Notes under the pieces: model-generated
Databases searched by the model: none
What the model saw: only the letters and a program-made list of their open reading frames with translations
Told to the model about the DNA's origin: nothing
Source of the DNA: Arthrobacter endolithicus
GTDB lineage: Bacteria > Actinomycetota > Actinomycetes > Actinomycetales > Micrococcaceae
DNA: 64,000 nucleotides
Direction of reading: 5' to 3'
Assembly: GCF_026627425.1 (NCBI RefSeq)
Contig: NZ_JAPNLH010000006.1
Location: forward strand, 161,969-225,968
In this document: piece by piece, positions 8,393 through 16,892 of the stretch
How positions within the stretch are numbered: position 1 is the first letter of the stretch
Layout of the letters: the number at the start of each line of letters is the position of its first letter
Translations under genes and position numbers: made by a program

Positions 8393-9136
8393 ATGAACAG
8401 TACTGACACCGCCATCCTGGAACTGCTTCCCGCCGTCGACGTTGCCGATGGCCAGGCCGTGCGCCTGGTTCAGGGCGAGGCCGGCACCGAGACCGGATAC
8501 GGCGCGCCCTTGGAAGCTGCCTTGGCGTGGCAAAATGACGGCGCGGAATGGGTCCATTTAGTGGATCTGGACGCGGCGTTCGGCCGTGGCTCCAATCTGG
8601 AACTATTACGCGAGGTAGTTAGGTCGCTGAACGTGAAGGTAGAGCTCTCCGGCGGAATCCGCGACGATGCCTCGCTGGAAGGCGCGCTCGAGCTCGGTGC
8701 AGAGCGGGTCAATTTGGGGACCGCTGCACTGGAAAATCCGGCGTGGACCGCCCGGGCCATTGATCGCTTCGGCGACAAGATCGCCGTCGGCCTCGATGTG
8801 CGCGGCACCACCTTGGCCGCCCGCGGCTGGACCAAAGACGGTGGAGATCTCTGGGAGGTGCTGGCCAGGCTCGAGGACGCCGGCTGCCCACGCTACGTAG
8901 TCACGGATGTAACGAAGGACGGTACGTTGCGCGGCCCGAACGTCGAGCTCCTTCGTGAGGTCCTGCAGCGTACTGGCAAACCGGTGGTCGCCTCGGGCGG
9001 TATCTCAAGCCTCGCGGACCTGAGCGAACTGCGTACCCTTGTTCCATTGGGGTTGGAAGGCGCGATCGTCGGCAAAGCGCTCTATGCCGGCGCCTTCACC
9101 CTCCCACAGGCACTTGATGTCGCGGGGCGGCGCTGA
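8393..9136 (+). CDS. priA: Phosphoribosyl isomerase PriA (HisA, probably also TrpF)
   Basis: TIM-barrel isomerase acting on ProFAR in histidine synthesis; the actinobacterial form usually also isomerises phosphoribosyl anthranilate for tryptophan. The 247 residues include the catalytic aspartate in [43 protein letters not shown] and VVASGGISS. The ATG at 8393 is preceded by GAGGA; in-frame ATGs at 8330 and 8366 would add unconserved residues. Dual activity is inferred from the lineage. Confidence 0.93.
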   Translation: MNSTDTAILELLPAVDVADGQAVRLVQGEAGTETGYGAPLEAALAWQNDGAEWVHLVDLDAAFGRGSNLELLREVVRSLNVKVELSGGIRDDASLEGALELGAERVNLGTAALENPAWTARAIDRFGDKIAVGLDVRGTTLAARGWTKDGGDLWEVLARLEDAGCPRYVVTDVTKDGTLRGPNVELLREVLQRTGKPVVASGGISSLADLSELRTLVPLGLEGAIVGKALYAGAFTLPQALDVAGRR

Positions 9137-9141
9137 GCAGG

Positions 9142-10011
9142 ATGGCAAGAGGACCAGCACACCGTCCGCTGCCCGGGCACATTTCGGCTGCGCTGGTGGC
9201 TGCGGGCGGTTCCGCTGACTCTGCCGGCCAGCCCTGGCAAGGACGTTTGCTGGATCCAGCGCAGACTTACCACAACTTCGACGACGACGACGGCGGCACG
9301 GACGGCGGCTACGCGGCGGCGCTGGCGGACCTTCGGGCAGGGACAGGCGACGAGGCCGCGGTAGTCCAGAGCCTCGCCGCTGCCCGGGTGTTCGTGCCGA
9401 TTGTGGCAGAAGTGGCGCAATCGCAGGTGCGGGACAACTCGCTGATCTCGGATAAGGAATCCGATATGGCGTTGGTGACCTTGACCGCGGCGGACGGACG
9501 GCGGGCCCTTCCGGTGTTTAGCTGCACCGCAAACCTTGCCCGCTGGCATCCGCAGGCTAGACCGGTGGCGGTGTACGCCGCCCGGGCAGCGCTTTCGGCA
9601 GTGGCCGAAGAGGCGCAGCTGCTGGTGGTGGATCCAGGCGCCGGGCAGACCTTTGTCGTCCGCCGGCCAGGGGTGTGGGCGCTGGCCAGGCAGGAGCGCT
9701 GGCAGCCCAGTTATGCCGACCCGCGGATAGCGCAGGTGCTCGCCGTATCGATGGCTACGGTGGCCCATCCGGCACTGCTGGGAATCACCGCTAAACCCGG
9801 CTCCGGAGTCGCTTCTGCCGACAGCGCGGGACATGTCTTCGCCGGTGGTGGCGCCGGACCGGAATTACGGGTTGACGTGGCACTCGCCGATGGCCTTGAT
9901 CGGGATGAACTGAAGACCCTGATGGAACAATTGCAAAGGTTATGGTTCGGCGACGAATATTTCGCTGTTGCGGTGGATTCTTTGGAGGTCCGCCTGCAGG
10001 CGGTGCGCTGA
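9142..10011 (+). CDS. SseB family protein
   Basis: A 289-residue soluble protein starting 5 bases after priA. It shows the SseB N-terminal fold signature: an ALADLRAG segment, the VFVPIVAEV strand and the TLTAADGRRALPVFSC strand, then a C-terminal domain ending in the DELKTLMEQLQRLW helix. An acidic stretch FDDDDGGTDGG near residue 50 is a linker. The family is linked to enhanced serine sensitivity in E. coli and to secretion systems elsewhere, but the molecular role is unknown. It is probably co-transcribed with the his genes. Confidence 0.8.
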   Translation: MARGPAHRPLPGHISAALVAAGGSADSAGQPWQGRLLDPAQTYHNFDDDDGGTDGGYAAALADLRAGTGDEAAVVQSLAAARVFVPIVAEVAQSQVRDNSLISDKESDMALVTLTAADGRRALPVFSCTANLARWHPQARPVAVYAARAALSAVAEEAQLLVVDPGAGQTFVVRRPGVWALARQERWQPSYADPRIAQVLAVSMATVAHPALLGITAKPGSGVASADSAGHVFAGGGAGPELRVDVALADGLDRDELKTLMEQLQRLWFGDEYFAVAVDSLEVRLQAVR

Positions 10012-10296
10012 CAGCGGAGCCTGGTTCCCGCTGCCGGGCAGCCTCTGTCCCTCAGCGTGCTCTTGGGGCGCGACAGGAGTTTCCCCCGTTGAACCAAGAT
10101 AGGATTCGGGAAGCTTCGCAGTCTGGAAATTTTCGTCCTCGCCCCGAACGCCGGGGTTAGACAATTCTAATCTGGCCGCGTCGACGGCCCGGAGCGAGTT
10201 TGCCGGCTGCGTCCGGGAGGTGCAGCTTCGACATCCACATTTTGGGACGGCCCGCATGACTTGCGGCCGATGAACGGATGAAAAGGAACACAAAGG

Positions 10297-11586
10297 GTGA
10301 ATTTCGCCGGTTACCGGGAACTGCTCTCGATGGCGCCCGTTCGCAGGTTGCTGCTGGTGGCGATGCTGGCCCGCATTCCGCATGCCGCGGCGGGTGTGCT
10401 GGTGACACTGCACGTCGTGGACACGATGGGTCTCGGTTACGGGGCGGCAGGCGGCGTGGCGGCCGCAGTGACCGTCGGTATTGCACTCGGCGCCCCGTGG
10501 CGGGGGAGACGGGTGGATCTGGTGGGCCTGCGACGGGCCCTGATTCCGTCGGTAATTTCGGAAGTCGTGGTGTGGTCGGTGGCACCGTTCCTGAGCTACC
10601 AGCTGCTGCTCGTGGCGGCCGTCATCGGCGGTCTGTTTTCGGTGCCGATCTTTTCGGTGGTCCGGCAGGCTCTGGGAGTGATGGTACCCCCGGCGAAGCG
10701 TCGGACCGCCTACGCCCTCGATGCGGTGGGCGCGGAACTGACCTTTATGGTGGGCCCCGCTGCGGGGGTCATGCTCGCCACCACCTTGCATTCGGTGGCG
10801 GGCCTGATCCTGATTGGCGCAGCATCGGCCGTGGCCGGTTTGCTGCTGATGTGGTTCAACCCGCCGACCCGGTCTGGACAACCGGGCAGCTACCAGCAGG
10901 ACGTCAACGACGAGGTTGCGTCGATGGAGGAGCTTTCTCCGGCCGAGGCCGCCGGCAGCCAGTCCTTCGCGGGGGCCAACGCGCTGGGCAGGTTCTGGGG
11001 GCGCACCCGGGGGAACCTGGCGTGGCTCAATGTCACCGTGATCGCGGTTCTTGGAGCCTCGTTGGGTGCCGGGCTGGTGCTGTCCGGGACGGATGTGGGC
11101 ATCGTGGCGGTACTGCGCCACTCCGGCCAGATCTCCGAGATGGGCATGGTGCTGGTGGTCTGGTGTGCCGCATCTGTGGTCGGCGGCCTCATTTACGGCG
11201 CATGGAGCAGGTCCGTGAACCCATTATGGCTGTTGGCGGCGATGGCCGTGCTGACGATCCCGATGGGTTTCGCCACGGACACCTGGACCTTGGCCATGTA
11301 TTCGATTCCGCCTGGCTTGCTGTGTGCACCGGTCCTCAGCTCCAGTGCGGAGCGGATCGCCGAGCTGGTAGCCGAAAAGCGCCGCGGCGAGGCAATGGGC
11401 TGGTATGGCTCATCGCTGACGCTGGGGAGCGCCATTGGGGCACCCTTCGGCGGAATGATGATCGATGCCGTCGGTCCCTGGGGAGGTTTCACCATGATCG
11501 GGGTCCTGGCCGCAGTCTTGGCGTTCGCTGGTCTGCTGGCGCAGACTGTGCGACGGCGGTCCGTCAGAAATCCGGCCGGCGTCTAA
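10297..11586 (+). CDS. MFS transporter
   Basis: A 429-residue major facilitator protein with about twelve hydrophobic segments and a hydrophilic central loop (SGQPGSYQQDVNDEVASMEE and following). Loop 2-3 carries the basic GRRVDLVGLRRAL. Start is GTG after AAGG-rich sequence. Substrate cannot be told. It follows the his/SseB run after a 285-base gap that has its own promoter-like elements, so it may be a separate unit. Confidence 0.85.
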   Translation: MNFAGYRELLSMAPVRRLLLVAMLARIPHAAAGVLVTLHVVDTMGLGYGAAGGVAAAVTVGIALGAPWRGRRVDLVGLRRALIPSVISEVVVWSVAPFLSYQLLLVAAVIGGLFSVPIFSVVRQALGVMVPPAKRRTAYALDAVGAELTFMVGPAAGVMLATTLHSVAGLILIGAASAVAGLLLMWFNPPTRSGQPGSYQQDVNDEVASMEELSPAEAAGSQSFAGANALGRFWGRTRGNLAWLNVTVIAVLGASLGAGLVLSGTDVGIVAVLRHSGQISEMGMVLVVWCAASVVGGLIYGAWSRSVNPLWLLAAMAVLTIPMGFATDTWTLAMYSIPPGLLCAPVLSSSAERIAELVAEKRRGEAMGWYGSSLTLGSAIGAPFGGMMIDAVGPWGGFTMIGVLAAVLAFAGLLAQTVRRRSVRNPAGV

Positions 11587-11596
11587 GTCTTCGCGA

Positions 11597-12043
11597 TCAG
11601 TTGACGGCGCCGGTGAACTTCTCCCCGGGCCCCTTGCCGGGTGCGTCGGGAAATTCGGACGCCTCGCGGAACGCCAGCTGCAGGGACCGCAGGCCATCGC
11701 GCAACGGACCGGCGTGCTGGCTTCCGATCTCCGGGGCGGCTGCGGTGACAAAACCGGCCAGCGCTGTGATCAGCTTGCGGGCCTCATCGAGGTCCTTGAG
11801 CTCCTGGGCATCGGCCCCGTCGGCAAGCCCGCACTTAACGGCAGCTGCGCTCATCAGGTGCACGGCCGCCGTCGTAATAACCTCGACGGCGGGGACCTCG
11901 GCAATGTCGCGCATTTGGGCGTGCGCCCGTTGGTCATCGGCGACCCCGGAGGAGGATTGCTGGCCCATTGAGGCGTGCTCCGGCTCGGGACTGAAACTGT
12001 GACGGGTGTGCTCTGCCGGTGAATTGTTTCCTGGGGTACTCAT
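11597..12043 (-). CDS. DUF1844 domain protein
   Basis: A 148-residue soluble protein. The C-terminal two thirds (RDIAEVPAVEVITTAAVHLM to GPLRDGLRSLQLAFREAS) is the DUF1844 domain; the first 50 residues are polar and disordered. Start is taken at MSTPGNN (12043); an upstream in-frame ATG at 12151 would read through the hairpin of the infC leader. This gene sits divergent from infC in many actinobacteria. The function is unknown. Confidence 0.85.
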   Translation of the reverse strand: MSTPGNNSPAEHTRHSFSPEPEHASMGQQSSSGVADDQRAHAQMRDIAEVPAVEVITTAAVHLMSAAAVKCGLADGADAQELKDLDEARKLITALAGFVTAAAPEIGSQHAGPLRDGLRSLQLAFREASEFPDAPGKGPGEKFTGAVN

Positions 12044-12091
12044 GCTGGTAAGCTTGTCACAGACCAACTGAATGTCGTTACTTTTCTCCGC

Positions 12092-12123
12092 ACCCCAGCC
12101 TGCTGGCAACAGCAGGCTGGGGT
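12092..12123. terminator. Perfect 13-bp hairpin upstream of infC
   Basis: Arms at 12092-12104 and 12111-12123 pair fully around the loop GGCAAC. No T run follows on the plus strand, so it may be a leader structure or part of the divergent promoter region rather than a terminator. Confidence 0.5.
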
Positions 12124-12294
12124 CGGCGAGGAGGGCGCGTTGAGTTAGCAAGCGGAGTTCTCTCCCACCCGTCGACCCGGAAAGGTCCTCCCGATTGATG
12201 CGGGCAGGCCCCCGGAGTTACCGGGTATAGGTCGGCCGAGGCTTCGACAGAAGCCCGTGGATACCCTTTCGGGGACGTCCAAATGCCGATCCCG

Positions 12295-12335
12295 AGGCCT
12301 CTGATTGCGCCAGCAGTCGGAGGCCTTCTCCTGTT
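12295..12335 (+). promoter_or_regulatory. Attenuator-like hairpin before infC
   Basis: AGGCCTCTGATT (12295-12306) pairs with AGTCGGAGGCCT (12315-12326) over 12 bases with two G-U pairs, and a pyrimidine-rich TCTCCTGTTCC follows. It ends about 50 bases before the infC start. Confidence 0.5.
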
Positions 12336-12376
12336 CCTGGTGTCAGTTACGTTCGTCAATACCACAGGAGTTACAC

Positions 12377-13606
12377 ATTAGCGAGCCACGAATCAACGAT
12401 CGGATCCGCGTCCCCGAGGTGCGGTTGGTAGGGCCAGCAGGTGAGCAGGTCGGAATCGTTCGCATTGAAGACGCTTTGCGCCTTGCCGCTGAGTCGGACC
12501 TGGATCTTGTTGAGGTAGCACCGACTGCGAAGCCGCCGGTGTGCAAACTGATGGACTTCGGCAAGTACAAGTACGAGGCTGCCGTCAAAGCCCGTGAAGC
12601 GCGTAAAAACCAGACCAATACGGTCCTTAAGGAAATCCGTTTCCGCCTCAAGATCGACAAACATGACTATGAGACGAAGACCGGCCATGCGCTGCGCTTC
12701 CTCGGAGCCGGCGACAAGGTGAAGGCCATGATCCAGTTCCGTGGCCGCGAGCAGCAGCGTCCGGAAATGGGCATCCGCCTGCTCCAGCGCTTTGCCGCGG
12801 ACGTCGGTGAGGTCGGTGCAATCGAGTCCAGCCCGCGCATCGACGGCCGGAATATGGTCATGGTGATCGGGCCGTTGAAGAACAAGGCGGAGGCCAAGGC
12901 CGAAGCCCGCCGCGCCGCGCAGCGTGCGGATTCCAAGGCGCACAATGAGGCCGTGGCTTCCGGCCATGAGCGCGTCGATGTGGACCGTGACAGCCAAGCG
13001 CCGATGACGCAAAGCCTTGCCGATTTGCTGCCCGAGGGATTGCGCCTGAACGAAAACCTCCCGGCGGTCCCCGCGGCCGCTGCAGCGGTGGAGACTCCAG
13101 CAGCTAAAAAGACGGTTTCGGATAGCGCCGCCACCAACGCTCCGGCAGCAGCGGCTGCGGGCAGTACCGCTGACAAACGGCCGATGTCGGCTCCTGCCGC
13201 GACCGGCACGACGTCGACGGCGCGGCAGTCCAGCCCGACACGGCCGGCTAGCTCGGCACGGCCGGCTACGTCTACGCGGCCGACGGCAGCGACCGCTCCG
13301 TCAGTGGCACGGCCCGCAATGGCCGTGAAAGCCCCGGCGGCACGTCCCGCGGCTACCGGCGCCGCTGCTGCCGCACGGCCGGTGACGAAACCGGCGGAAG
13401 CGGCGAAGCCGGTGACTGCCAAGCCTGTTCCTGCTCCAAAACCGGTGCCGATGCCGAAGCCGGTAGCAAAGCCCGCGCCGGTGAAGCCTGCGCCTGTTAA
13501 GCCGGCAGCTACCAAGCCTGCGCCGAAAGCGGCTCCGCGTGCTACGGCAGAGAGCACGCCTGCTGCTGCCGGGGCCAGCAAGGAATCAACAGACTCAGCC
13601 GGATAG
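12377..13606 (+). CDS. infC: Translation initiation factor IF-3 with ATT start and long C-terminal tail
   Basis: IF-3 binds the 30S subunit and checks start-codon and initiator tRNA pairing. Translation begins at ATT 12377, 6 bases after AGGAG, giving [19 protein letters not shown]; rare starts are typical of infC and allow autocontrol. The normal IF-3 core spans about residues 1-175 (including [12 protein letters not shown] and [11 protein letters not shown]). Residues from about 230 to 409 form a disordered Ala/Pro/Lys/Thr-rich tail with KPAP-type repeats, more than doubling the usual length. It heads the infC-rpmI-rplT operon. Confidence 0.95.
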   Translation: MSEPRINDRIRVPEVRLVGPAGEQVGIVRIEDALRLAAESDLDLVEVAPTAKPPVCKLMDFGKYKYEAAVKAREARKNQTNTVLKEIRFRLKIDKHDYETKTGHALRFLGAGDKVKAMIQFRGREQQRPEMGIRLLQRFAADVGEVGAIESSPRIDGRNMVMVIGPLKNKAEAKAEARRAAQRADSKAHNEAVASGHERVDVDRDSQAPMTQSLADLLPEGLRLNENLPAVPAAAAAVETPAAKKTVSDSAATNAPAAAAAGSTADKRPMSAPAATGTTSTARQSSPTRPASSARPATSTRPTAATAPSVARPAMAVKAPAARPAATGAAAAARPVTKPAEAAKPVTAKPVPAPKPVPMPKPVAKPAPVKPAPVKPAATKPAPKAAPRATAESTPAAAGASKESTDSAG

Positions 13607-13624
13607 GGCAGCCGCCCTATCCGG
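13599..13624 (+). promoter_or_regulatory. Strong hairpin across the infC stop codon
   Basis: CCGGATAGGGC (13599-13609) and GCCCTATCCGG (13614-13624) are a perfect 11-bp stem with a 4-base loop. The infC TAG is inside the left arm. No T tract follows; a run of nine C lies at 13635-13643. It may slow 3' decay or set relative expression of infC and rpmI. Confidence 0.6.
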
Positions 13625-13713
13625 CCGTGAAGTACCCCCCCCCAGTGACCTAACCGGTTGCTGCAAAGAGAACCACAGGCAGCGCCGGTGGATACGTAAG
13701 GAGATCGGTTCCC

Positions 13714-13908
13714 ATGCCGAAAATGAAGACCCACAGCGGTGCCAAGAAGCGCTTTAAGCTCACCGGAAGCGGAAAGCTCAAGCGCCAGCAGGCAAACCGC
13801 CGCCATTACCTGGAGCACAAGCCGTCGTCGCTGAAGCGTCGTCTGGCTGGCGACAGGATTGTTGCTCCGGCAGATGCACGCAACATCCGCAAGATGCTGG
13901 GTATCTGA
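13714..13908 (+). CDS. rpmI: 50S ribosomal protein L35
   Basis: A 64-residue basic ribosomal protein of the large subunit. The sequence opens [20 protein letters not shown] and ends RNIRKMLGI, full length for bL35. A ribosome binding site (AAGGAG near 13698) precedes the ATG. It sits between infC and rplT in the standard order. Confidence 0.98.
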   Translation: MPKMKTHSGAKKRFKLTGSGKLKRQQANRRHYLEHKPSSLKRRLAGDRIVAPADARNIRKMLGI

Positions 13909-14010
13909 CCCACAGTCAATCGGCTGCTTGCCCGAACCGGGTGGCGGCACCGCAATAAGCCTTCTCAGGCACGTTTGGCTTGGGATGTAAGTAATTTAAG
14001 GAGTACGCAC

Positions 14011-14394
14011 GTGGCACGTGTGAAGCGGGCGGTCAACGCCCATAAGAAGCGTCGGGTTATTCTTGAGCGCGCCAAAGGTTACCGGGGACAGCGCTCACGC
14101 CTGTACCGCAAGGCAAAAGAGCAGCTGCTGCACTCGTTTGTCTACAGCTACGGTGATCGCCGTAAGCGCAAGGGCGACTTCCGTCGCCTGTGGATCCAGC
14201 GGATCAACGCTGCATCCAGGGCCAACGGGCTCACCTACAACCGGCTGATTCAAGGGCTCAAGGCCGCTGAGATCGAGGTTGACCGCCGCATGCTGGCCGA
14301 CCTGGCCGTCAACGACGCCAGGGCGTTCGCTGGCTTGGTTCAGCTGGCCAAGGCTGCACTTCCGGCCGATACCTCGGCACCGGTGGCTCGCTAA
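14011..14394 (+). CDS. rplT: 50S ribosomal protein L20
   Basis: A 127-residue basic protein that binds 23S rRNA early in assembly and in many bacteria represses its own operon. The start is GTG 14011 ([15 protein letters not shown]) after TAAGGAG; an in-frame ATG at 13975 would add an unrelated 12 residues. Motifs include [20 protein letters not shown] and [14 protein letters not shown]. Confidence 0.98.
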   Translation: MARVKRAVNAHKKRRVILERAKGYRGQRSRLYRKAKEQLLHSFVYSYGDRRKRKGDFRRLWIQRINAASRANGLTYNRLIQGLKAAEIEVDRRMLADLAVNDARAFAGLVQLAKAALPADTSAPVAR

Positions 14395-14446
14395 CGTAGA
14401 ACGCAGCCTTTCCGGCACGGCTTCTTAGGCCGCGGCGGAACACTGC

Positions 14447-14452
14447 TACAGT
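14447..14452 (+). promoter_or_regulatory. -10 element for a leaderless methyltransferase gene
   Basis: TACAGT ends 6 bases before the ATG at 14459, leaving no room for a ribosome binding site. Confidence 0.55.
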
Positions 14453-14458
14453 CCTAGA

Positions 14459-15376
14459 ATGACTGAATCCGGGCGTCCGCCAGCAGATGCAATGACCAAT
14501 CCCCGAGCAGATCGGGTGCGGGACGTTGCCAAGCTGGCCGGGCGCCCGGTCCGTTTAAGGCGCGGACAGTTCCTGGCTGAGGGCCCGCAGGCCGTAGGCG
14601 AAGCACTCAGGGCGCACCGTGATGCTCTAACCGCCGGCGGCAGTGAATTAGTGACCGAGGTATTTGCCAGTCTTGAGTGCCTGAAGAAACATCCGCAGTT
14701 GCTCGAACTGGCAGAAGATCCGGTGAGCCGGCTGCACGTGCGGGTGGCCAGCGAGCTGGTGCTGGAAGCCATGACGGACACCGTCACACCGCAGGGGATC
14801 CTCGCTGTCTGCAATTTTGTGGACGTTCCGCTGGACCAGGTGCTGGCGGGGAAGCCAAAGCTCATCGCGGTGCTCTGCCAGGTCCGTGATCCCGGTAATG
14901 CCGGAACTGTCCTGCGCGCCGCGGACGCGGCGGGGGCCGACGCCGTCGTCCTGACTGCCTCCAGTGTTGATATTTATAATCCGAAGGCGGTGCGCTCTAC
15001 TGTCGGCTCGCTGTTTCATCTGCCGGTGGTCACCGGGGCGGACGTCGGAGAGCTGGTCAGCCAGTGCAAAGCGGCGGGCATGATGGTCTTGGCTGCCGAC
15101 GGCTATGGGCACCTGAACCTCGATGACCTGCAGGACGAAAGTGCTGCTCGGGGCTTTGATCAGGAAGTGCCGGAATCCCAGTGTGAGCTGGAGAAGCCCA
15201 CTGTGTGGTTGTTCGGCAATGAGGCACGCGGCCTTTCCGAGGATGAGCTGATGGAAGCGGACCACCGCGTAGCGGTGCCGGTGTACGGCTCAGCGGAAAG
15301 CCTGAACTTGGCCACCGCCGCTACCGTCTGCCTTTACGCCAGTGCCCGGTCCCAGCAGCGAGGCGGCCGAGAGTAG
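14459..15376 (+). CDS. SpoU/TrmH-family RNA methyltransferase
   Basis: A 305-residue SPOUT-class enzyme that 2'-O-methylates tRNA or rRNA ribose using SAM. It has the N-terminal substrate-binding domain (RRGQFLAEGPQAVGEALRAH) and the knotted catalytic domain: LCQVRDPGNAGTVLRAADAA (motif 1), WLFGNEARGLSEDE (motif 2) and VPVYGSAESLNLATAATV (motif 3). The target nucleotide cannot be told from the sequence. Its place after rplT is common in actinobacteria. The start appears leaderless. Confidence 0.9.
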   Translation: MTESGRPPADAMTNPRADRVRDVAKLAGRPVRLRRGQFLAEGPQAVGEALRAHRDALTAGGSELVTEVFASLECLKKHPQLLELAEDPVSRLHVRVASELVLEAMTDTVTPQGILAVCNFVDVPLDQVLAGKPKLIAVLCQVRDPGNAGTVLRAADAAGADAVVLTASSVDIYNPKAVRSTVGSLFHLPVVTGADVGELVSQCKAAGMMVLAADGYGHLNLDDLQDESAARGFDQEVPESQCELEKPTVWLFGNEARGLSEDELMEADHRVAVPVYGSAESLNLATAATVCLYASARSQQRGGRE

Positions 15377-15439
15377 GCGGCCAGCACCGACCTGACCTAC
15401 TCCGACCAACACCTAGAACCGGACCGAAGAACGGACAGA

Positions 15440-15468
15440 AAGGGCCGGCACCCATGGTGCCGGCCCTT
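15440..15468. terminator. Terminator hairpin after the methyltransferase gene
   Basis: AAGGGCCGGCACC and GGTGCCGGCCCTT form a 13-bp perfect stem around the loop CAT, followed by TCCCGTGTTT. It separates the plus-strand methyltransferase gene from the convergent membrane-protein gene and could serve both. Confidence 0.8.
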
Positions 15469-15502
15469 CCCGTGTTTACTGATTTCTGCTCTCGTTCTGC
15501 TC

Positions 15503-15775
15503 TCAGGCGTGGCTTTTGTTCCGGCCGGTGATCATTCCGTAGACACCGGCAACCACCAGGCCACCGATGATGGCGAAGATCCAAGTGCCGATGTGGAAGA
15601 GACCGTTCATCGAGTCTCCGCCAAATACCAGACTGGAAATCCAGCCGCCGACAATTGCACCAACCACACCGAGGATGAGGCTGGTAGCCCAGCCGCCGCC
15701 CACTCGACCAGGCATGACAGCCTTCACGATCGCCCCTACGATGAGACCGAGAATAATCCAACTTATGAAACCCAT
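15503..15775 (-). CDS. GlsB/YeaQ/YmgE family membrane protein
   Basis: A 90-residue protein with three glycine-rich transmembrane helices (FISWIILGLIVGAIVKAVMP, TSLILGVVGAIVGGWI, IFAIIGGLVVAGVYGMI), the pattern of the transglycosylase-associated or stress-response YeaQ family. A GGAGGAG-like site precedes the ATG. Members are often induced by stress; the biochemical role is unknown. Confidence 0.9.
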   Translation of the reverse strand: MGFISWIILGLIVGAIVKAVMPGRVGGGWATSLILGVVGAIVGGWISSLVFGGDSMNGLFHIGTWIFAIIGGLVVAGVYGMITGRNKSHA

Positions 15776-15959
15776 GACTCCTCCTTCAGGTCAGCTTACG
15801 AATAGAAGACTAGCATCCCGAAGGGCACGATAGAAAGTAGGCTGAGGGCATTTAACTACCGTGTTTGGATTTTTTCCCTCGGCCGGTAGGATTTGACCGG
15901 GCATGATTGCCAAGGATGCACAATCTATATGGAATTGTAATCAAAAAGGGAGCGTCATT

Positions 15960-16892
15960 GTGTCCAGCAGCGGGGGAAGTAAAGCTATCGTCGCGGCGCT
16001 GTCGGCCAACGTATCAATTGCGATTCTGAAATTCATTGCGTTCCTGCTGACAGCCTCGTCGTCGATGCTTGCAGAATCGATCCACTCCCTTGCGGATTCC
16101 GGAAACCAACTGCTCCTACTGGCGGGTGGAAAGCGGTCCAGACGCCAGGCCAGTGCGGAACATCCCTTTGGTTATGGCCGCGAACGCTACATTTACGCAT
16201 TTATTGTCGCAATTGTGCTATTCACTGTCGGTGGTCTCTTTGCACTCTATGAGGCCTACGGCAAATTCCATGATCCGCACGGCATCGATGCCAAATGGGC
16301 TTGGGTTCCGCTGCTGGTGCTGATCGGTTCAATTATTTTGGAGGGATATTCGTTCCGTACTGCCGTTAGGGAATCCAACGTCACCCGGGGAAGGAAAAGC
16401 TGGATTCAGTTCGTCAAGACCGCAAAAGCTCCGGAACTGCCCGTGGTGCTGCTGGAGGACTCCGCAGCGCTGGTCGGCCTGATATTTGCTCTGTTCGGTG
16501 TATCCATGACCCTCGTGACCGGGGATGGACTGTGGGACGCGGCCGGAACCGCCCTGATCGGCCTGCTGCTGGTGGCAGTAGCCGCCATTTTGGCAATTGA
16601 GACGAAGTCGCTGCTGCTGGGCGAATCTGCCACGGTGGCCGATGTGCGTGCCATCGAGGCAGCCCTCATCGGCGGGGGAGTGAGCCGAATCATCCATCTT
16701 AAGACGATGCATCTGGGACCGGAAGAGCTGCTGGTTGCCGCGAAGATCGCGGTTCCCGCTACAGAGTCGGCAGTTGGCATTGCCGACGCCATAGATGCCG
16801 CGGAGCAACGCGTCCGTGCGGCGGTCCCGATCGCCAGGCTAATCTACTTGGAGCCGGACATCTACGCGGCGGCCGCGACAGAATCCGGGTAA
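15960..16892 (+). CDS. Cation diffusion facilitator (CDF) transporter
   Basis: A 310-residue metal/proton antiporter of the CDF family, which exports Zn or similar divalent metals. Motifs include AESIHSLADSGNQLLLLAGG (metal site residues His and Asp), the HPFGYGRERYIYAF loop and about six membrane helices, then a short cytoplasmic domain (ETKSLLLGESATVADVRAIE). The GTG at 15960 with GGGAG upstream is preferred over ATG 15903, which adds an unconserved lead. Its stop codon abuts the stop of the convergent protease gene. Confidence 0.92.
   Translation: MSSSGGSKAIVAALSANVSIAILKFIAFLLTASSSMLAESIHSLADSGNQLLLLAGGKRSRRQASAEHPFGYGRERYIYAFIVAIVLFTVGGLFALYEAYGKFHDPHGIDAKWAWVPLLVLIGSIILEGYSFRTAVRESNVTRGRKSWIQFVKTAKAPELPVVLLEDSAALVGLIFALFGVSMTLVTGDGLWDAAGTALIGLLLVAVAAILAIETKSLLLGESATVADVRAIEAALIGGGVSRIIHLKTMHLGPEELLVAAKIAVPATESAVGIADAIDAAEQRVRAAVPIARLIYLEPDIYAAAATESG

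Larger units (their letters stand above)
12044..12376 (+). ncRNA. Structured leader region of infC
   Basis: This 333-base gap holds no gene but several inverted repeats: a perfect 13-bp hairpin at 12092-12123 and an attenuator-like hairpin at 12295-12326. Shorter stems such as GGCTTC/GAAGCC near 12239-12255 lie between. The position fits an autoregulatory leader for infC-rpmI-rplT, as known for other bacteria. The class of RNA is not recognised. Confidence 0.5.

Noticed and set aside
10278..12002. 574-residue plus-strand ORF overlapping the MFS gene
   Set aside because: Arg/Gly-rich shadow of the MFS transporter in another frame; the real frame has clear membrane helices.
13300..13560. Repeats in infC examined as a possible CRISPR or minisatellite
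   Set aside because: Irregular codon-level repeats of Lys-Pro-Ala with no fixed spacer length; not CRISPR.
12667..13950. Long minus-strand ORF of 427 residues opposite infC, rich in Ala, Gly and Thr
   Set aside because: It mirrors the repetitive GC-rich tail of infC, which leaves few stop codons. It has no ribosome binding site and no recognised domain.
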